Assembly: GCF_020921035.1 (NCBI RefSeq)
Contig: NC_063157.1
Location: 22,833,015 to 22,897,014 of the forward strand
DNA length: 64,000 nt
From: Rhodamnia argentea
Taxonomy: Eukaryota; Streptophyta; Magnoliopsida; Myrtales; Myrtaceae
Direction: 5' to 3'
Shown here: in pieces, positions 36,601 through 47,969 of the stretch
How the letters are laid out: each line of letters begins with the position of its first letter
Numbering within the stretch: position 1 is the stretch's first letter
The notes under the pieces: generated by a model
Seen by the model: only the letters and a program-made list of their open reading frames with translations
Database searches by the model: none
Told to the model about the DNA's origin: nothing
Translations under genes and position numbers: made by a program

Positions 36601-36776
36601 GTAGGTGGATCATGGACAGCAGAGATGAATTTACGAAGGAGCGGCTTGATGCGATTAATGATGAATTTAAGCTCTACCGTTGCCATACTATATTGAATTG
36701 TGCTCGAGCCTGTCCCAAAGGATTGAACCCAGGAAAAAAGATTATAAATATCAAGCAGCTGCAGCTTGCCAAGTAG
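33638..36776 (+). CDS. SDH2: Succinate dehydrogenase iron-sulfur subunit, mitochondrial
   Basis: Subunit of respiratory complex II that carries electrons from the flavoprotein subunit to ubiquinone. Two exons, 33638-34305 and 36605-36776, joined GT-AG to give 279 residues, the usual plant length. The N-terminal 45 or so residues are Arg/Ser/Ala-rich, a mitochondrial presequence. The 2Fe-2S ligands are C101, C106, C109 and C121 ([16 protein letters not shown]). The C-terminal clusters use C192, C195, C198 and C259 (4Fe-4S) and C202, C249 and C255 (3Fe-4S), within [12 protein letters not shown] and [14 protein letters not shown]. The frame is open 48 codons upstream, but ATG 33638 (ACAATGGCG) fits the family start. 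All key residues are present. The 2.3-kb intron separates most of the protein from the last cysteine trio. Confidence 0.97.
34408..34579. repeat. 86-bp direct tandem duplication in the SDH2 intron
   Basis: GCTGGTTGATCTTTG starts at 34408 and again at 34494, and the two 86-base copies are nearly identical except for a few bases in the first third. This indicates a fairly recent local duplication with no coding effect. Confidence 0.9.
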
Positions 36777-39007
36777 CTTGTGAGCCTATGATTGTGAAGT
36801 GTAAACACGTTTTTAATGGCCAGCGAAAGGGCAAATTATATTTTCAGCTTTGTGAACCTTTAGTTATTTATTCAATAAATTGTGCGCTCAGTACTTTCCA
36901 TGTGTCACTTTTTGTTTTAACCCATATTGATGCGGATACTTCTGTTCAGCCAAGTAAATGTTTGTTAACCTTCTAAACCAGTTTAAGATTAGTATCTCTG
37001 AAGCCTGTATGTTTTGACTGTGTAAAACCAATGCAAATTTTGGGAATGAACATGTATTTTTCTGAGTACATTTTAATGTTCAAGATGCACTGGTATGGTC
37101 GTCATTCAGTCATCCTGTCCTGGTCATTCATTGTGCATGCGTGATATGTGAAACCTCTGAAAAATTTAGGAAATTGATGCTGCTTATGTTTCAGTGGTCC
37201 TCCTCTCACAGCTTTGGCAAGAGGATATATTGCATCTTCTTAGAGAAGAATGGCATGCGAACAGGCATTGAATGATTAGTCATGTTCAGGGCAATGCACG
37301 TAAGTATGTTAGTTCAGAGGTCAGAGAAAGAAGTTTGCCCAAACCATCTGCTGTAGGAATGCAATCAGGAACAATTTCCATTCATTTTGCAGGTAGAACT
37401 GGATAAAGAACATGAAAAAGCCTTTTGTCTATGCAAAGGCGAAGAACGTGGTAAAAGGGGTTCTCTATGCAAAGGTCATCAAGCAGATATTGCAGGTCCT
37501 ACTTCTCAAAATTAGAAAGCCGGACTTCTATGTTAGACAATGTGATGGTCCACGGGAAATAGTTTCTTCTGATGGCACACCATGTGAGTCACCTAGTGGG
37601 TCATCTGAATCTGCCTCTGTAATTTTTTGCGAATGATCGGGGAGTCATGGGTGTAGAGTTTTGCAATTCGAGTTGGGTTTTGGGTTTTGCGCTGTGCTCG
37701 CAGCGGAGTTACGAGCTATCTTTAGAGGTTGATCCCCGAGCATGGGTGTTGGCCTCTAGATCGATGAATTGCGTAAGCCGGTTTTAAAGGGGCAATTGAC
37801 CCTGTAAAGGAATCTAATTTCGCAAGACCGGGACGTGGCTGGGTTCCCATGTTCGATAGAGTAATTGTTCTGCGGCCCGGCTTGCCAACATGGCTTGCCA
37901 CCGGCGGCAGACCGGATTTCATCTGTTTCCAGGAACCAGCTCTAGGAGTTACGACCATTTTTAGTGCGAGAGAGATAAGTGTTTTTTTTGGTAAGTCGAG
38001 AGAGATAGTGTTGCGTGATCTTGAATCGAATAATTCTTAATCTGATAATGAATCTGAATCTATTATTCCCCTTTTCCACTTTTTTCTCCCTCCAAAATGA
38101 ATCAAGTCTTCCGTCGAAATGGATCCACTGAGGGCGAGAGCAAGTTTGAAGTTCAAGTTTCAACCTTTTGAACAACCACGGGGCAAGAGAATTAAATGCT
38201 CCCAGGCTGTCACGTCGTGTTTCTTGTTGGCAAGCAATCCCTTCCTTCCTTTTCTATCCGTTCGCAGGCTTTCAGTTACGTCGTCAGCGGTTTCTGCCAT
38301 TTTTTATTTTTTTACCTCCACGGTCGGTTCAACCTTGGACTCTGTCTGTCTGTCTCTCTCTCTGTGTGAAAAATTTTCACTGTCAGTCAGCAATCTTTTT
38401 CACAGGAGGTTTTATTAAGGAAGGTGGTCTCGCTTTTATTGCGTCACGGATATTTAGCGGGATTCAGAGATATTTCTCACGGGCCACGCCAGCAACGCCG
38501 TCTGAAGCCGACGTTCTTCTCCTCCTCCTTCGTGCTTTGCCTCAGCCAAAAGCCCATCGGAGGAAAGATCAAAAAGGAAGGAGCTTTCATCGAATTGCGC
38601 AAGCGTCCAACTCTCCGAATTTCGGAGCAAATCCCTATGATTTCAGCAGATTCAGCCGGGAATTCAGAAATTCCTCTCGCCTAGCTAATTGAGGTTCTTT
38701 ATTCTTGCTGAAAGGAAAGGAAAAAAAATCGGTTTTTGTCTGCCCTCGCTTGTCTGCTTCTTCCCTTGCTGCCCATAATTTTCGCAGCATCACTGCCACT
38801 TGCAGTCGCAGCGATAATTGGGCATTAGCGGATACGAATCCCGAGGAGGTTTCAGGATAAATGCGCTGTCCAGAGTTGATATTGGGGAGTCCATTGGTTC
38901 GATAGCTCCGTGGATCTGTTGGCGAGTTTCATTTGACACGCTGCTGAGTCGTGAAGTGGTTCGGAGTTGCAAAGTGTGGGTTTTTTTTGAGCCAGGGTTT
39001 TGCTTTG
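36777..39007. other. SDH2 3' region and SRM1-like promoter and leader
   Basis: SDH2 3' UTR probably occupies the first few hundred bases. A 74-codon open stretch (37412-37636) has no family signature. From about 38060 the sequence becomes GC-richer and pyrimidine-rich, typical of a plant 5' leader, and contains several ATG-started open stretches before the MYB start at 39008. No separate gene is supported. Confidence 0.6.
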
Positions 39008-42000
39008 ATGACTGTCGATGAAGCAGTGAGCCCTAGTTGTTCCTCGTGGAGTAGGGAACAGGACAAGGCGTTCGAGAATGCCCTGGCTACTCACTTCGAG
39101 GACTCCTCGGATTGGTGGGAGAAGGTAGCCTCCGACGTACCGGGCAAAACCCTAGAGGAAATTAAGCTTCATTACGAGCTTCTGATCGAAGATGTCGATA
39201 AGATAGAGTCTGGCCGCGTGGCTCTACCTTCCTACAATTCGTCTTCCTCGGATGGCTCCACGAGCAACGTGGGGGAGGAGGAGAACGGGAAGAAGGGCGG
39301 CGGGTCAGGGAACGCGAACGGCGAGTTGAACCAGGGAGGGAAAGGATCGAGGTCGGATCAGGAGAGAAGGAAGGGGATTGCTTGGACAGAGGAAGAACAC
39401 AGGTGGGGTCTTTTTCTTGTCGATCAGTAATTTATATCTGACCATGTGGTTTTAGGAAAGAGGGTACATGTGCGCAATAGTTAATTGGTCGCTAGCTGAT
39501 CCAGGACACTGTGATTTGCTTTTGCTGCCCTTCCTTTCGTTTGGTTGATCTGTTTTTTCGAGGGCTTAAGTGACTTGCAGATTAGTTGCTGATTTCTCAT
39601 CAAGCTTCAATTCTTTTTCCTGGCATATCTGTTGGGTTGAGTTTAGTACTGTGCAGTTTAGACCCTTTTTGAGCGTCAGTTAGTGCTTATGCTGCACAAG
39701 AAACCTTAGCCGGCCCGTGCAGAGTACCATGTCTTCTTCTCACTACTTCCTTTAGCCTGAACATTGAGTGTATTCTTGAATTGCTTTAATGCCTGCATTC
39801 TCTTCATATAGATTGTGTATCGATCTGTATCTCTTGTTTTTTTGGAGTTGGTTCTTGATAGATAGAAAGGTAATTCTTAATGCTCCAGCTAGCTATGGAC
39901 CATTGCAGCTTGAACTCAATTTGGGAGAGATGTGACTAGATGCTTTTGGTTTTCCTTTTTCTGCAAAGCACGTCTTTCATTGTGTATTGACGAATAGGTG
40001 TCCTTGGTGCATTCATCCACTGTCCAACCTATTAATCTGGTCATATTTATTAGAGGTATACATACCTGGAGCTTTGTCTGCCTGTCCTGCCTATCCAATT
40101 CTTCAGACATCTGATGGTTAGGCATTGGCAAGCTGGATTCAAGCCCACTTTTGTGCGGTCTAGCTTTCTTTCTTTTGACCATGCATTTTTGATAGAGCTG
40201 CTACGTGATATTGGGACAATTAACGTTTCCTAATGTGTTGCAAATGTTCGTTGAAAAAAAAAAAAAGCCAGCCTGAGTCTTAAATGGAGACTGGCCAATT
40301 GTTCCGTATGAGCAACATGACTCAAACTGCGGAATGTTTCAATAAAGTTCTCAGAGTGGAAAGACATAGTAGGATCCCCTCGCAATTTAGTTGAATAAGG
40401 CTTGGTGGTGTGGTGGTTGGGTCACTTGCTCAATCAGGCTTGAGGTGTGTGGTGAATTAAGAAAGGTCAAAATGGACGAGGGGTTTCTACTTGAGCTTCC
40501 ATATCACTTGAGACGTTATCTGATATCATTTGGTGGAATCATAAATAAAAAAAGAAAGCATTGGTGGGGCCGACAGGCAATGACCTATGAGGTGAAAACT
40601 GCCTCTGCTGATGGAAGGTGAAGTGGTGATAACCCTCAGGTGGCACATGAGCTCCATTTTAAGGCAAGAGAATTTTGCTACATGGAATAGTGCTTCTTGA
40701 TATATTTGCCAATGGAATTGAAAATTGACATAATTAAAGAAAAAGGTCAAATGATAGCCTTCACTGTACCAATGGTGTTAATTTCGTTTATGTGTAGTAT
40801 GTTATTCTATAGACGTGGTAAGCAAAAGCTACTAGAGCGACTTAATGTTTCTTTGTTGTATACAATTAGATGAGATAGTTGTACATGTTATCTTGATTGA
40901 TGGGCTTGTGATATCATTATAATATATGTATGTGACGCTTGCATGAAACGCTTTAAGCATTGATAAGCTGGTTTGATTGGTTGGGTTCAGGAGGATGATC
41001 TATCATTAAAAGCACATATTTCTCTTATCCAGCAGCCATGTAGCCAGCAGGCATGGCTAATGGTAACAAGCTACTAGAAGAGAATACCTTTCTAAGGGAG
41101 CATGTAAAATTTTGAACATTTTATTAGGTGATGTTATGATCCAAATTTGAATTTTGATCATGGAAGACTCTCTCTCTCTCTCTCTGTCTGAAGTTATGGA
41201 GGACCTAAAGAGGTTATTGGAGGGTAGAGTCAGCCCTTGCCCCTGACTGGACTCGGGTTCTAAATTCAGCTTCTTCTTTTTTTTTTTGCTCTCTAAATGG
41301 AAAGGTGCAATCTATGATATATGTGGCGAAACCCACCCCTTTAGTTCTTATAGTAAGCCTTTCATTGAAAAGTTTGCAATCTCCCATGCATGCTCATTGT
41401 TTCAAGCCCTTGATAGGCAAGACATATTATCAAGTTTACTGCAATTTATGGCTGTCGCCTCCCCAGTTTCAGTTTTGTTGCAGGCTGATCTTAACTATTT
41501 ATCTGATGATTGAACATATGGTGGTGTTACTGTCTAATGTACATTGTTATAGTTCGTTCCTATGCTATGCCTTTTTTCTCACATATATTTCATTTCAACC
41601 TTGGGTTTTCATATCTATATCATTTTGGAAGCAGGTTATTTCTTCTAGGCTTAGATAAATATGGGAAGGGCGATTGGCGAAGTATTTCCCGGAACTTTGT
41701 CGTCACAAGGACGCCTACACAAGTTGCGAGCCATGCACAGAAGTATTTTATCCGTCTGAACTCAGTTAACAAAGATAGGAGGCGATCTAGTATTCACGAT
41801 ATCACCACTGTAGGCAGTGGAGACCTTTCAGCAACTCCAGGCCCTATTACGGGTCAAAATCAAACAGATGGCTCCACGGGAGGAGTATCTTCTGGCAAAT
41901 CCAACAAACAATCTCCTCAATCTCCAGCGGTGACGTCAGGTGTTGGAGTTCCATGTCCTCCATCAATTGGACAACCAGTGGGTGGCCCTTTTGTTTCTGC

Positions 42001-42145
42001 TGTTGGTACTCCAGTAAATCTCTCTACCACGCCTCACATGGCATATGGTGTTAGAGGTCAAGTACAAGGCACTGTGGTTCCCGGTGCACCAATCAATATG
42101 AGCCCCATGACTTATCCAATGCCACATGCATCGGCACACAGGTGA
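39008..42145 (+). CDS. SRM1: SRM1-like R-R-type (1R-MYB, SHAQKYF) transcription factor
   Basis: Nuclear DNA-binding protein of the DIVARICATA/SRM1 group. Two exons, 39008-39402 and 41635-42145, GT-AG, phase 2, giving 301 residues. The N-terminal SANT/MYB repeat spans roughly residues 10-65 ([26 protein letters not shown]). The second, DNA-binding MYB repeat is at about 122-172 ([32 protein letters not shown]) and ends in VASHAQKYF. The intron falls inside this repeat after EEHR, as I recall for SRM1. The C-terminal half is Pro/Gly/Ser-rich with [11 protein letters not shown] and a VGTPVNL/HMAYGV block that matches recalled Arabidopsis SRM1. In Arabidopsis SRM1 acts in salt and ABA-linked seed and seedling development. 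The frame is open 19 codons upstream, but MTVDEAVSP matches the family start. Confidence 0.95.
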
Positions 42146-42899
42146 TGCAGCTTAAGTTGTAATATATAGGAACGGCAGAGAGTTTCTCTGCTTTTGCTCT
42201 TGTTGGATGATGGAATGCTTGTAGTGAATCTGATGATAGGATGGTTTTGTGCGAAGACAACTATTATTTCTGTTGCTTTCAAATAAGCCATAGTAGGAGA
42301 AATAACATCAATCTGTATGGACTAGGTGAAGATGTGGCATTTCAGGGTGGGCCATCAAAGTGTACTGTTGATCGTCCGCTTAGATCAGCATGATGGCGCG
42401 AGAAGTAGTTCATGAAGTTCTTTTCAACAGTGTCATCTGTAAAGAAGTGTTTGTGTTGGAGTGATAAGCATTATCGAGCGACTTTGTGGCAACGCATTTT
42501 GAATTATGATCTGCTTGCTCTTTTGCCTTGGGAAATTTCATGTACCGTGGTGGATTCGGTTTCACCTTTAAGGAGGCAATCACGGAAAACATGGACTTGA
42601 GCCGAAGCTGATATTTTCTCCGCTGATAATTTGCTAGAAAGCATATAATGCTTAGAAAAAAAAAAAAAAAACCTTAAAAACAATGACAAAATGGAATGAT
42701 GGAATTGCTCAGTTCTCACTTTCCATTTTCAAACATGATCAATGTTTACGGGGAAGCGATTTTACAATGACAAAGTCCATGAACTATGCATTTCCAAAGT
42801 CGTGTGACTGAGGATGATATAGTAAGGACGGGGTACTTAATGAAGCTTCTTAGCTGGGTGATGAAATATAGAAACGACATTAATGCAGTCATCCAATGA

Positions 42900-42966
<67 letters not shown>

Positions 42967-43191
42967 ATGGGTGACTACAAAAGACTCACAACATCTCTTC
43001 AAAATACATCGATCGGTTGCGCTCATGGCCAAACATAAAATTGCGCGTAAAAGTTTCATGCGTATAGCCGACAACAGTATTCACTCACCCCAAAATAGGG
43101 GTGAAGAACAGTCTCATATGTACAGTCACAATCTAAGGCTCCAAGACGTGGGTACAACAAGAATTGGATACAGGTCAAGAAGATTTAATGG
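42146..43191. other. Region between convergent SRM1-like and reticulon genes
   Basis: Holds the two 3' UTRs and a long dinucleotide repeat. An A-run at 42656-42671 lies near the SRM1 side. No additional gene is seen; open frames across the AG repeat are artefacts of the repeat. Confidence 0.75.
42904..42961. repeat. (AG)29 microsatellite
   Basis: An uninterrupted run of 29 AG units between the convergent gene ends. Purity and length make it a likely polymorphic marker. Confidence 0.97.
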
Positions 43192-45111
43192 CTACATGTT
43201 ATCCTGCTCAGCAGCACCACTTCTCCTCAAGAATCGGGCTATGCAAGTGCTGACTGATGGCGAGCTCTCGGCGAACAAGTAAAGACAAAACAAGCATAAT
43301 CCTGTCTCAAACATAAAAAATAAGAGAGTCCCAATTAATCACAGCTTTGAGACTGTTAGAAAGATAACAGAGGATATTGACAACATTCAACTAAGTGACA
43401 AGGTGGCGCGGTACAAGGTGCAGCTACATAACAATCGTGAGTGGAAAAAAGGAAGATAGTGTACCAGGAAAAGTGTTCTCTAACTTCTCCTTCATAAAGC
43501 ATTTTCTAACATAAGCACAGTCAATGATGTCTGTTCTGCTACAATTACTACCAATAAGATTCCATCATCAACTTCTGCTACCATCATAACTATATTTTTG
43601 TCATTAGCAAACATTTGTCTCCAAAAGCAATAAACTTTCATCACCAAAAACCAAGAATACTGAGAAGCACATCATATAGAAGAGGATGGAGAGGAAAAGT
43701 AAAATAGTTCTCGCACTTCTCCTCTAGAAAGCACGTTCTAACACCAGTTATAACGCCAACATGGTCAATAATGTCTATTGTGCTAAAATAACCGCTCATA
43801 AAAAATTCAATATCGCCTTTCGCCACTATTATCACTTTAACAGCTTTCAACTTTTCTTATGTTTTCGGGGCCCTTTTTCTATGGCCCAGCTTATGAGGCT
43901 GACAAACATTTGGAGGTTTGAGGTACTAAACTCCGCTGAAAACGGAAAATATTGACAATATACAGGAATGATCCACTGAGGGTGAAAGCCTTTGGTAACT
44001 TTCTGCATAAATCTTTGGTGGGTTAGGTAGGGACAGTAGGGGAAATGGGCTTTGTTGCCGAATGTCATGTGTCCAGTCATGAGAAGAACCTCCTTCATTG
44101 CATGGTTAATTTCTAACCTCCCCAAACAACCAATACTTAAATTGCAGGAGCCTTGTTTCAACAGGATCTCCAGTGTAAGGAGAATGCTCTAATCCGGCTA
44201 TGGTCCAACAACGAAGACAGTATATTGACGTTCATTTGACAGGAAACCGCTAGAAGGCAAGCTTTAAGGATCAAGTAAAACAGCACTAGGGGAAGAAAAA
44301 TAAGGAAATAAGGCCATCAAAGAGCTATATCTCAGAGTGGGAAACAAAGACCGAGTAAATGTTTGCAAGGACAATTCTTGAATATGCTGGCTGCCATACA
44401 ATCATGTTTTCTCCCTCCTGCCAGAGGGAAGGCCATATAATAGCGAGAATTTTCAGATCTACTACCCTCCTCAAATGATTCATGGGGGACACAGAGCATG
44501 GAGAAGCAGATTAATGAGAAAGTGAGAAAGTCACATACCAACATAAGCAACAGTGACGCCGGAGAGTAATCTCCCCAAAGCAGACAGAATGTAAAGGCAA
44601 ACAATCACCTGAAAATGAGAATATGCACACTAGCTTAGGTCCATCATCATAAGAGAGCGAAGAATCCTCTAATCTACAATAGAAGCAACCAAATAACCTT
44701 AACGAACAAGCGCTTGTCGTGGCCAGTGGCGGCAACCCTAAGAACAGACTCAGTGGCTCCGACGGTGTTGGCGAGGCAGGCAACGATGCCGTTGGCCGTG
44801 TCCTGCGATATCTGCCACTCCAGCGGGTCCACTGGTACCCTTTCGATCCCACCAAAATTCAATTTTTGTTTTTACCCAATTGAAAAGCCGCAAGAAGAGA
44901 AACGGAAATTGGAAACGAAAGCAAAAGATCAGAGAGTATACGAGATGTTGAGCTGGCGGAAAAGGAGGCCGAGGATGGCCAGAGAGCAGAGCAGCACGAT
45001 GAGGACGTCGGAGAGGAGGGAGAGGATACTCGAATGCCGGTAGGCGCAGTGGTAGTACACCAAGCTCCCGCATATCAACACGATCAACGGCTTCCCTATC
45101 TCGTTCCTCAT
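43192..45111 (-). CDS. Reticulon-like protein, RTNLB22/23 type
   Basis: Small ER membrane-shaping protein. Four minus-strand exons: 45111-44942, 44839-44698, 44608-44539, 43301-43192, GT-AG with agreeing phases, giving 163 residues. The reticulon domain covers nearly the whole protein: a first hydrophobic hairpin (LIVLICGSLVYYHCAYR and VLIVLLCSLAILGLLFRQLN), the hydrophilic loop with VPVDPLEWQISQDTANG and VLRVAATGHDKRLFVKV, and a second hydrophobic hairpin (VCLYILSALGRLLSGVTVAY, LCLFCLYLF). The tail is Ser/Arg-rich and ends EQDNM. The last exon is short and sits 1.2 kb beyond exon 3; it was found by the phase-matched G/GA join at a GACAG acceptor. Reading through the exon 3 donor instead would end the protein almost at once. 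Assignment to the B22/B23 branch rests on the short N-terminus and recalled sequences. Confidence 0.92.
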
Positions 45112-46439
45112 CCTTACCTCACATGCCTCCTCCTCCCCAAACTAAATTCTCCTATGTATAACGTCGAAAACAGAGCTCGGAACACACTCCGACCTTCCCA
45201 ATGCGCACGCGAACACGACGATTCGACCCTGCCAAGTGCTGCTCCTCATCAACATTTGCCAAACATAGAAGCATAATCAATTCGAACTTACCAGCCACAA
45301 TCCCCGTCTCGCGGGCAATCGAAGAAAACCGTCGCCACGCGAAGTCGAGGGAATCGGTAGTCAGAGAAATCGCTGTCACGAATCAAATAGGACTTTGAAA
45401 CTACGGAAGAAGATGATCTCGCGAAGAACCTTCAACAGAAGATTCAGGAGAGAGAGAGAGGAACCCACAGACGGAGACGAAGGCGTCGGAGGGATCGACG
45501 ATCGGAGGGTACGGAGAGCCCTCTTTCCCGTTCGCGAGTCTTCCTGATTCGTGCAGTGCCCCTGTTTCTCTTCGAATGGTGCTTTCGGGTAGGAACCCGA
45601 GTCAACATTTCTGTTCGATTCATCGAAAAAACAAAAATTCAGTTCTTTTAAAAAAATTAAGTTCACGTGTACTTCAGTTCTGAATTTAAACAAAATTTTA
45701 AAAATTAAAAATTTAATTTTTTTCTAATAATTAATTTTTTAAATGAATTTTTTAATCTGACAAAAAATGATTTTTTTTTAAAATTAAATTCAAGAATAAG
45801 CTTTAAAATTTAAAAAAAAATTTAAAAAAATTAAAAAAGGGGGAAATTAAAAATTCTAGAAAATTCAAAAATTTAAAGAATGGGGGAAGTTAAAATAAAT
45901 TTTTTAAAAATTATTTTTTAAAAAAAATTATTTTTTTTTAAAACTTGCCATACTAAGCGTGTTTTAATTCTCTAAAAATCATCCGGAGAATATAATCAAA
46001 AAATAAATTATTTTTTTGAATCGGAATCGTTATCAAACGGACCCTTAATGATTCATGCGAGAGAGAGAATTTAATAATTTTTCATTTTAATGGGCAGTTA
46101 TCTTAGGATCTTGCTTTTTTCACTCATTTTTTTTTAACTAATACAAGTGTATTTTGACCGTATCATTTTTCATAGGTCTTACTTTTTCAGCATGAGATAG
46201 CTAATGAAGCCATTTAGAGAACATAAATCAATTAAAAAAAAATACTTTTTAAGTAGAGCACTGATGACGAGAACTTATTTTAATTCCGATTGCAAGAAAA
46301 AATTAAACTAAAAGAAAAAAAAACTCGATTGACCCCACATTTCCTTTTGTGTATCACAACATAAGTTGCCATACTTGTTCAACATCATCGGTTTGTATGC
46401 TGAAGAAACATTAGCGTAATCAAGTCTCGATCCCAACTA
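45112..46439. other. Reticulon promoter and AT-rich low-complexity DNA
   Basis: Bases 45112-45560 are the GC-richer upstream region of the reticulon gene and may include an untranslated leader. Bases about 45640-46030 are extremely AT-rich with repeated TTAAAAATT and AAATTTAAAA words, which could be a decayed repeat or a matrix-attachment-like stretch. No gene is seen. Confidence 0.65.
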
Positions 46440-46555
46440 GTGGAAAAGGGAGGTTGCCACAGCTCTCTTCGTGGTGTGCCTAATTTCGTACTTAGCAATT
46501 CCCTGCCTTATCGAAATCAGTTTGATCGGAGTGTGGAACGGCAGCCTACCTTGAC

Positions 46556-46927
46556 TCATTCATTGGCTACTTTGTCGAGTACGACAAGTCCCATAAGTTC
46601 ATCGGGCCCGACCGAGGCGCTCCTGGGCAGTCCATGGCCACCTTCTCTAGCAACACGAACAGGACGACATTGTCCACCGCGGTAGACACGATCACCGCAG
46701 CAACGGGGGTGTAGCCCGGGGTAATTCTTTCGAGAGTCAATGCTGAAGAGGGGGACGACGAAGCCAATGGCGGACATTCGGGACAAAATGCCAGGATGAT
46801 CATTTTTGCCTCGGAGCATTGCTTCCAAGTTGCCGTTCTCAACCATGAAGCTCAATGCGCTCAGGCAAAATCTTCCACGCCTCAGAGAAGTCCCGCCATG
46901 ATGAAGATCATGGTGGACGCGCTCCAC
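46556..46927 (-). pseudogene. Unidentified gene relic
   Basis: Two overlapping minus-strand frames each carry protein-like segments, one with MSAIGFVVPLF and the other with TPVAAVIVSTAVDNVVLFVL. This suggests a membrane-protein coding sequence broken by at least one frameshift. GC content is higher than the surroundings. I could not identify the parent family. Confidence 0.4.
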
Positions 46928-47649
46928 ATCCGCGAGAGAGCGCCGAGCCGTTGCGAGACCTAGCAGCGTGTGTGTCCTCCATGGAGGACAAGATAGATTT
47001 TCACCCCGTCGATCCTGCGACGCAACGTGCCGGTTCGATCTACGGATGTCATTTTAATTTATTTTAAAGTATAGCAGTCCACGTCGCAGCCCACATGGAC
47101 TTATTATTTGTTTTGGATGTCATTTTACATTAAAAAAAAATTATCATTAATGACACATGACGATTTTGACTAGAAAATTTTGTCGGAGTCACCAAACTAA
47201 TCCTTTTGTCTCCAATTCGACACTTAAGTAATCCGGCGAAAATTTTTACACCAAAATGATCTCCACATATAACTTTTGGCACTAAAAGTATCCTTTTCTC
47301 ATCAAAGTAGTAGATTTGCGTCCATAATCTTTACTTGCTACAATTGTAATGGGGCAACTTCTCCCCCTTTTTGTCACCATCAATAAAGAAAAATATATAA
47401 TTGCACACTATATAAACTTTATTTAACCAACCACGCTATCGGACCATAATAAGGTCGCGATAGAAAGTTCAAAACAAATTGTTTGAAATCTGATTCAAAC
47501 GAAAACAAAACAAGCGCCCGACAGACACATTTAAATGAAATCTGACAGAACACCATCTGCCTCATTGCCATCCTCCTGTGGAACATCTTGATTGGCACAA
47601 CTTGTACCAACAGCTGCAAAAGTGATGTTTCCCAGAGACAACAGTTCAT

Positions 47650-47769
47650 GTGAGGGTTGCGCTCGACGATGAAAGGGTTGCCGCACTCGGCGCCTATGGT
47701 GTGCAGCGTCTTGCCCTGTCCGACCATATATGTCTCATGGCAAGGCTGCTCCAGGATCTGAGCGCCCTT
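47650..47769 (-). pseudogene. LysM-domain gene fragment
   Basis: In one minus-strand frame the stretch reads KGAQILEQPCHETYMVGQGK followed by TLHTIGAECGNPFIVERNPH. This matches the LysM motif of small plant LysM proteins (pattern: V-x-x-G-x-T-L-x-T-I, then C-x-x-P-F-I-V-E-x-N-P-H). The expected continuation (a D-P-D-D-V-F-P-G-type block) is missing and the frame runs into unrelated residues, so only one partial domain remains. LysM domains bind N-acetylglucosamine polymers such as chitin. It lies antisense and about 200 bases from the NLR relic. Confidence 0.65.
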
Positions 47770-47969
47770 GACGGCATCGGTGTGCTGCCCTTCGCAAGGG
47801 TCTCGGCCAGATTTCTCTGGAAGAGAAAGATCGGGACTCGAAGAGAAGGCGACTTAACACCAAATCGTGCCCATTTCGCTCCCAAGAAAACCGCCAGAAC
47901 CGACCTTCACCCTGGAATGCCACTATTTTGCGCAGAAAGAGAGGGAGGATACTTCTCCCACGAATTAAT

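Noticed and set aside
37412-37636. 74-codon frame after SDH2
   Set aside because: No domain, no splice partner and no composition shift. Probably 3' flanking DNA.
42896-43282. 128-codon frame beginning with an Arg-Glu repeat
   Set aside because: Produced by the (AG)29 microsatellite and overlaps the antisense of reticulon exon 4.
45640-46030. Very AT-rich stretch as a possible replication origin or scaffold-attachment site
   Set aside because: Base composition alone is not enough evidence; it may be a decayed repeat.
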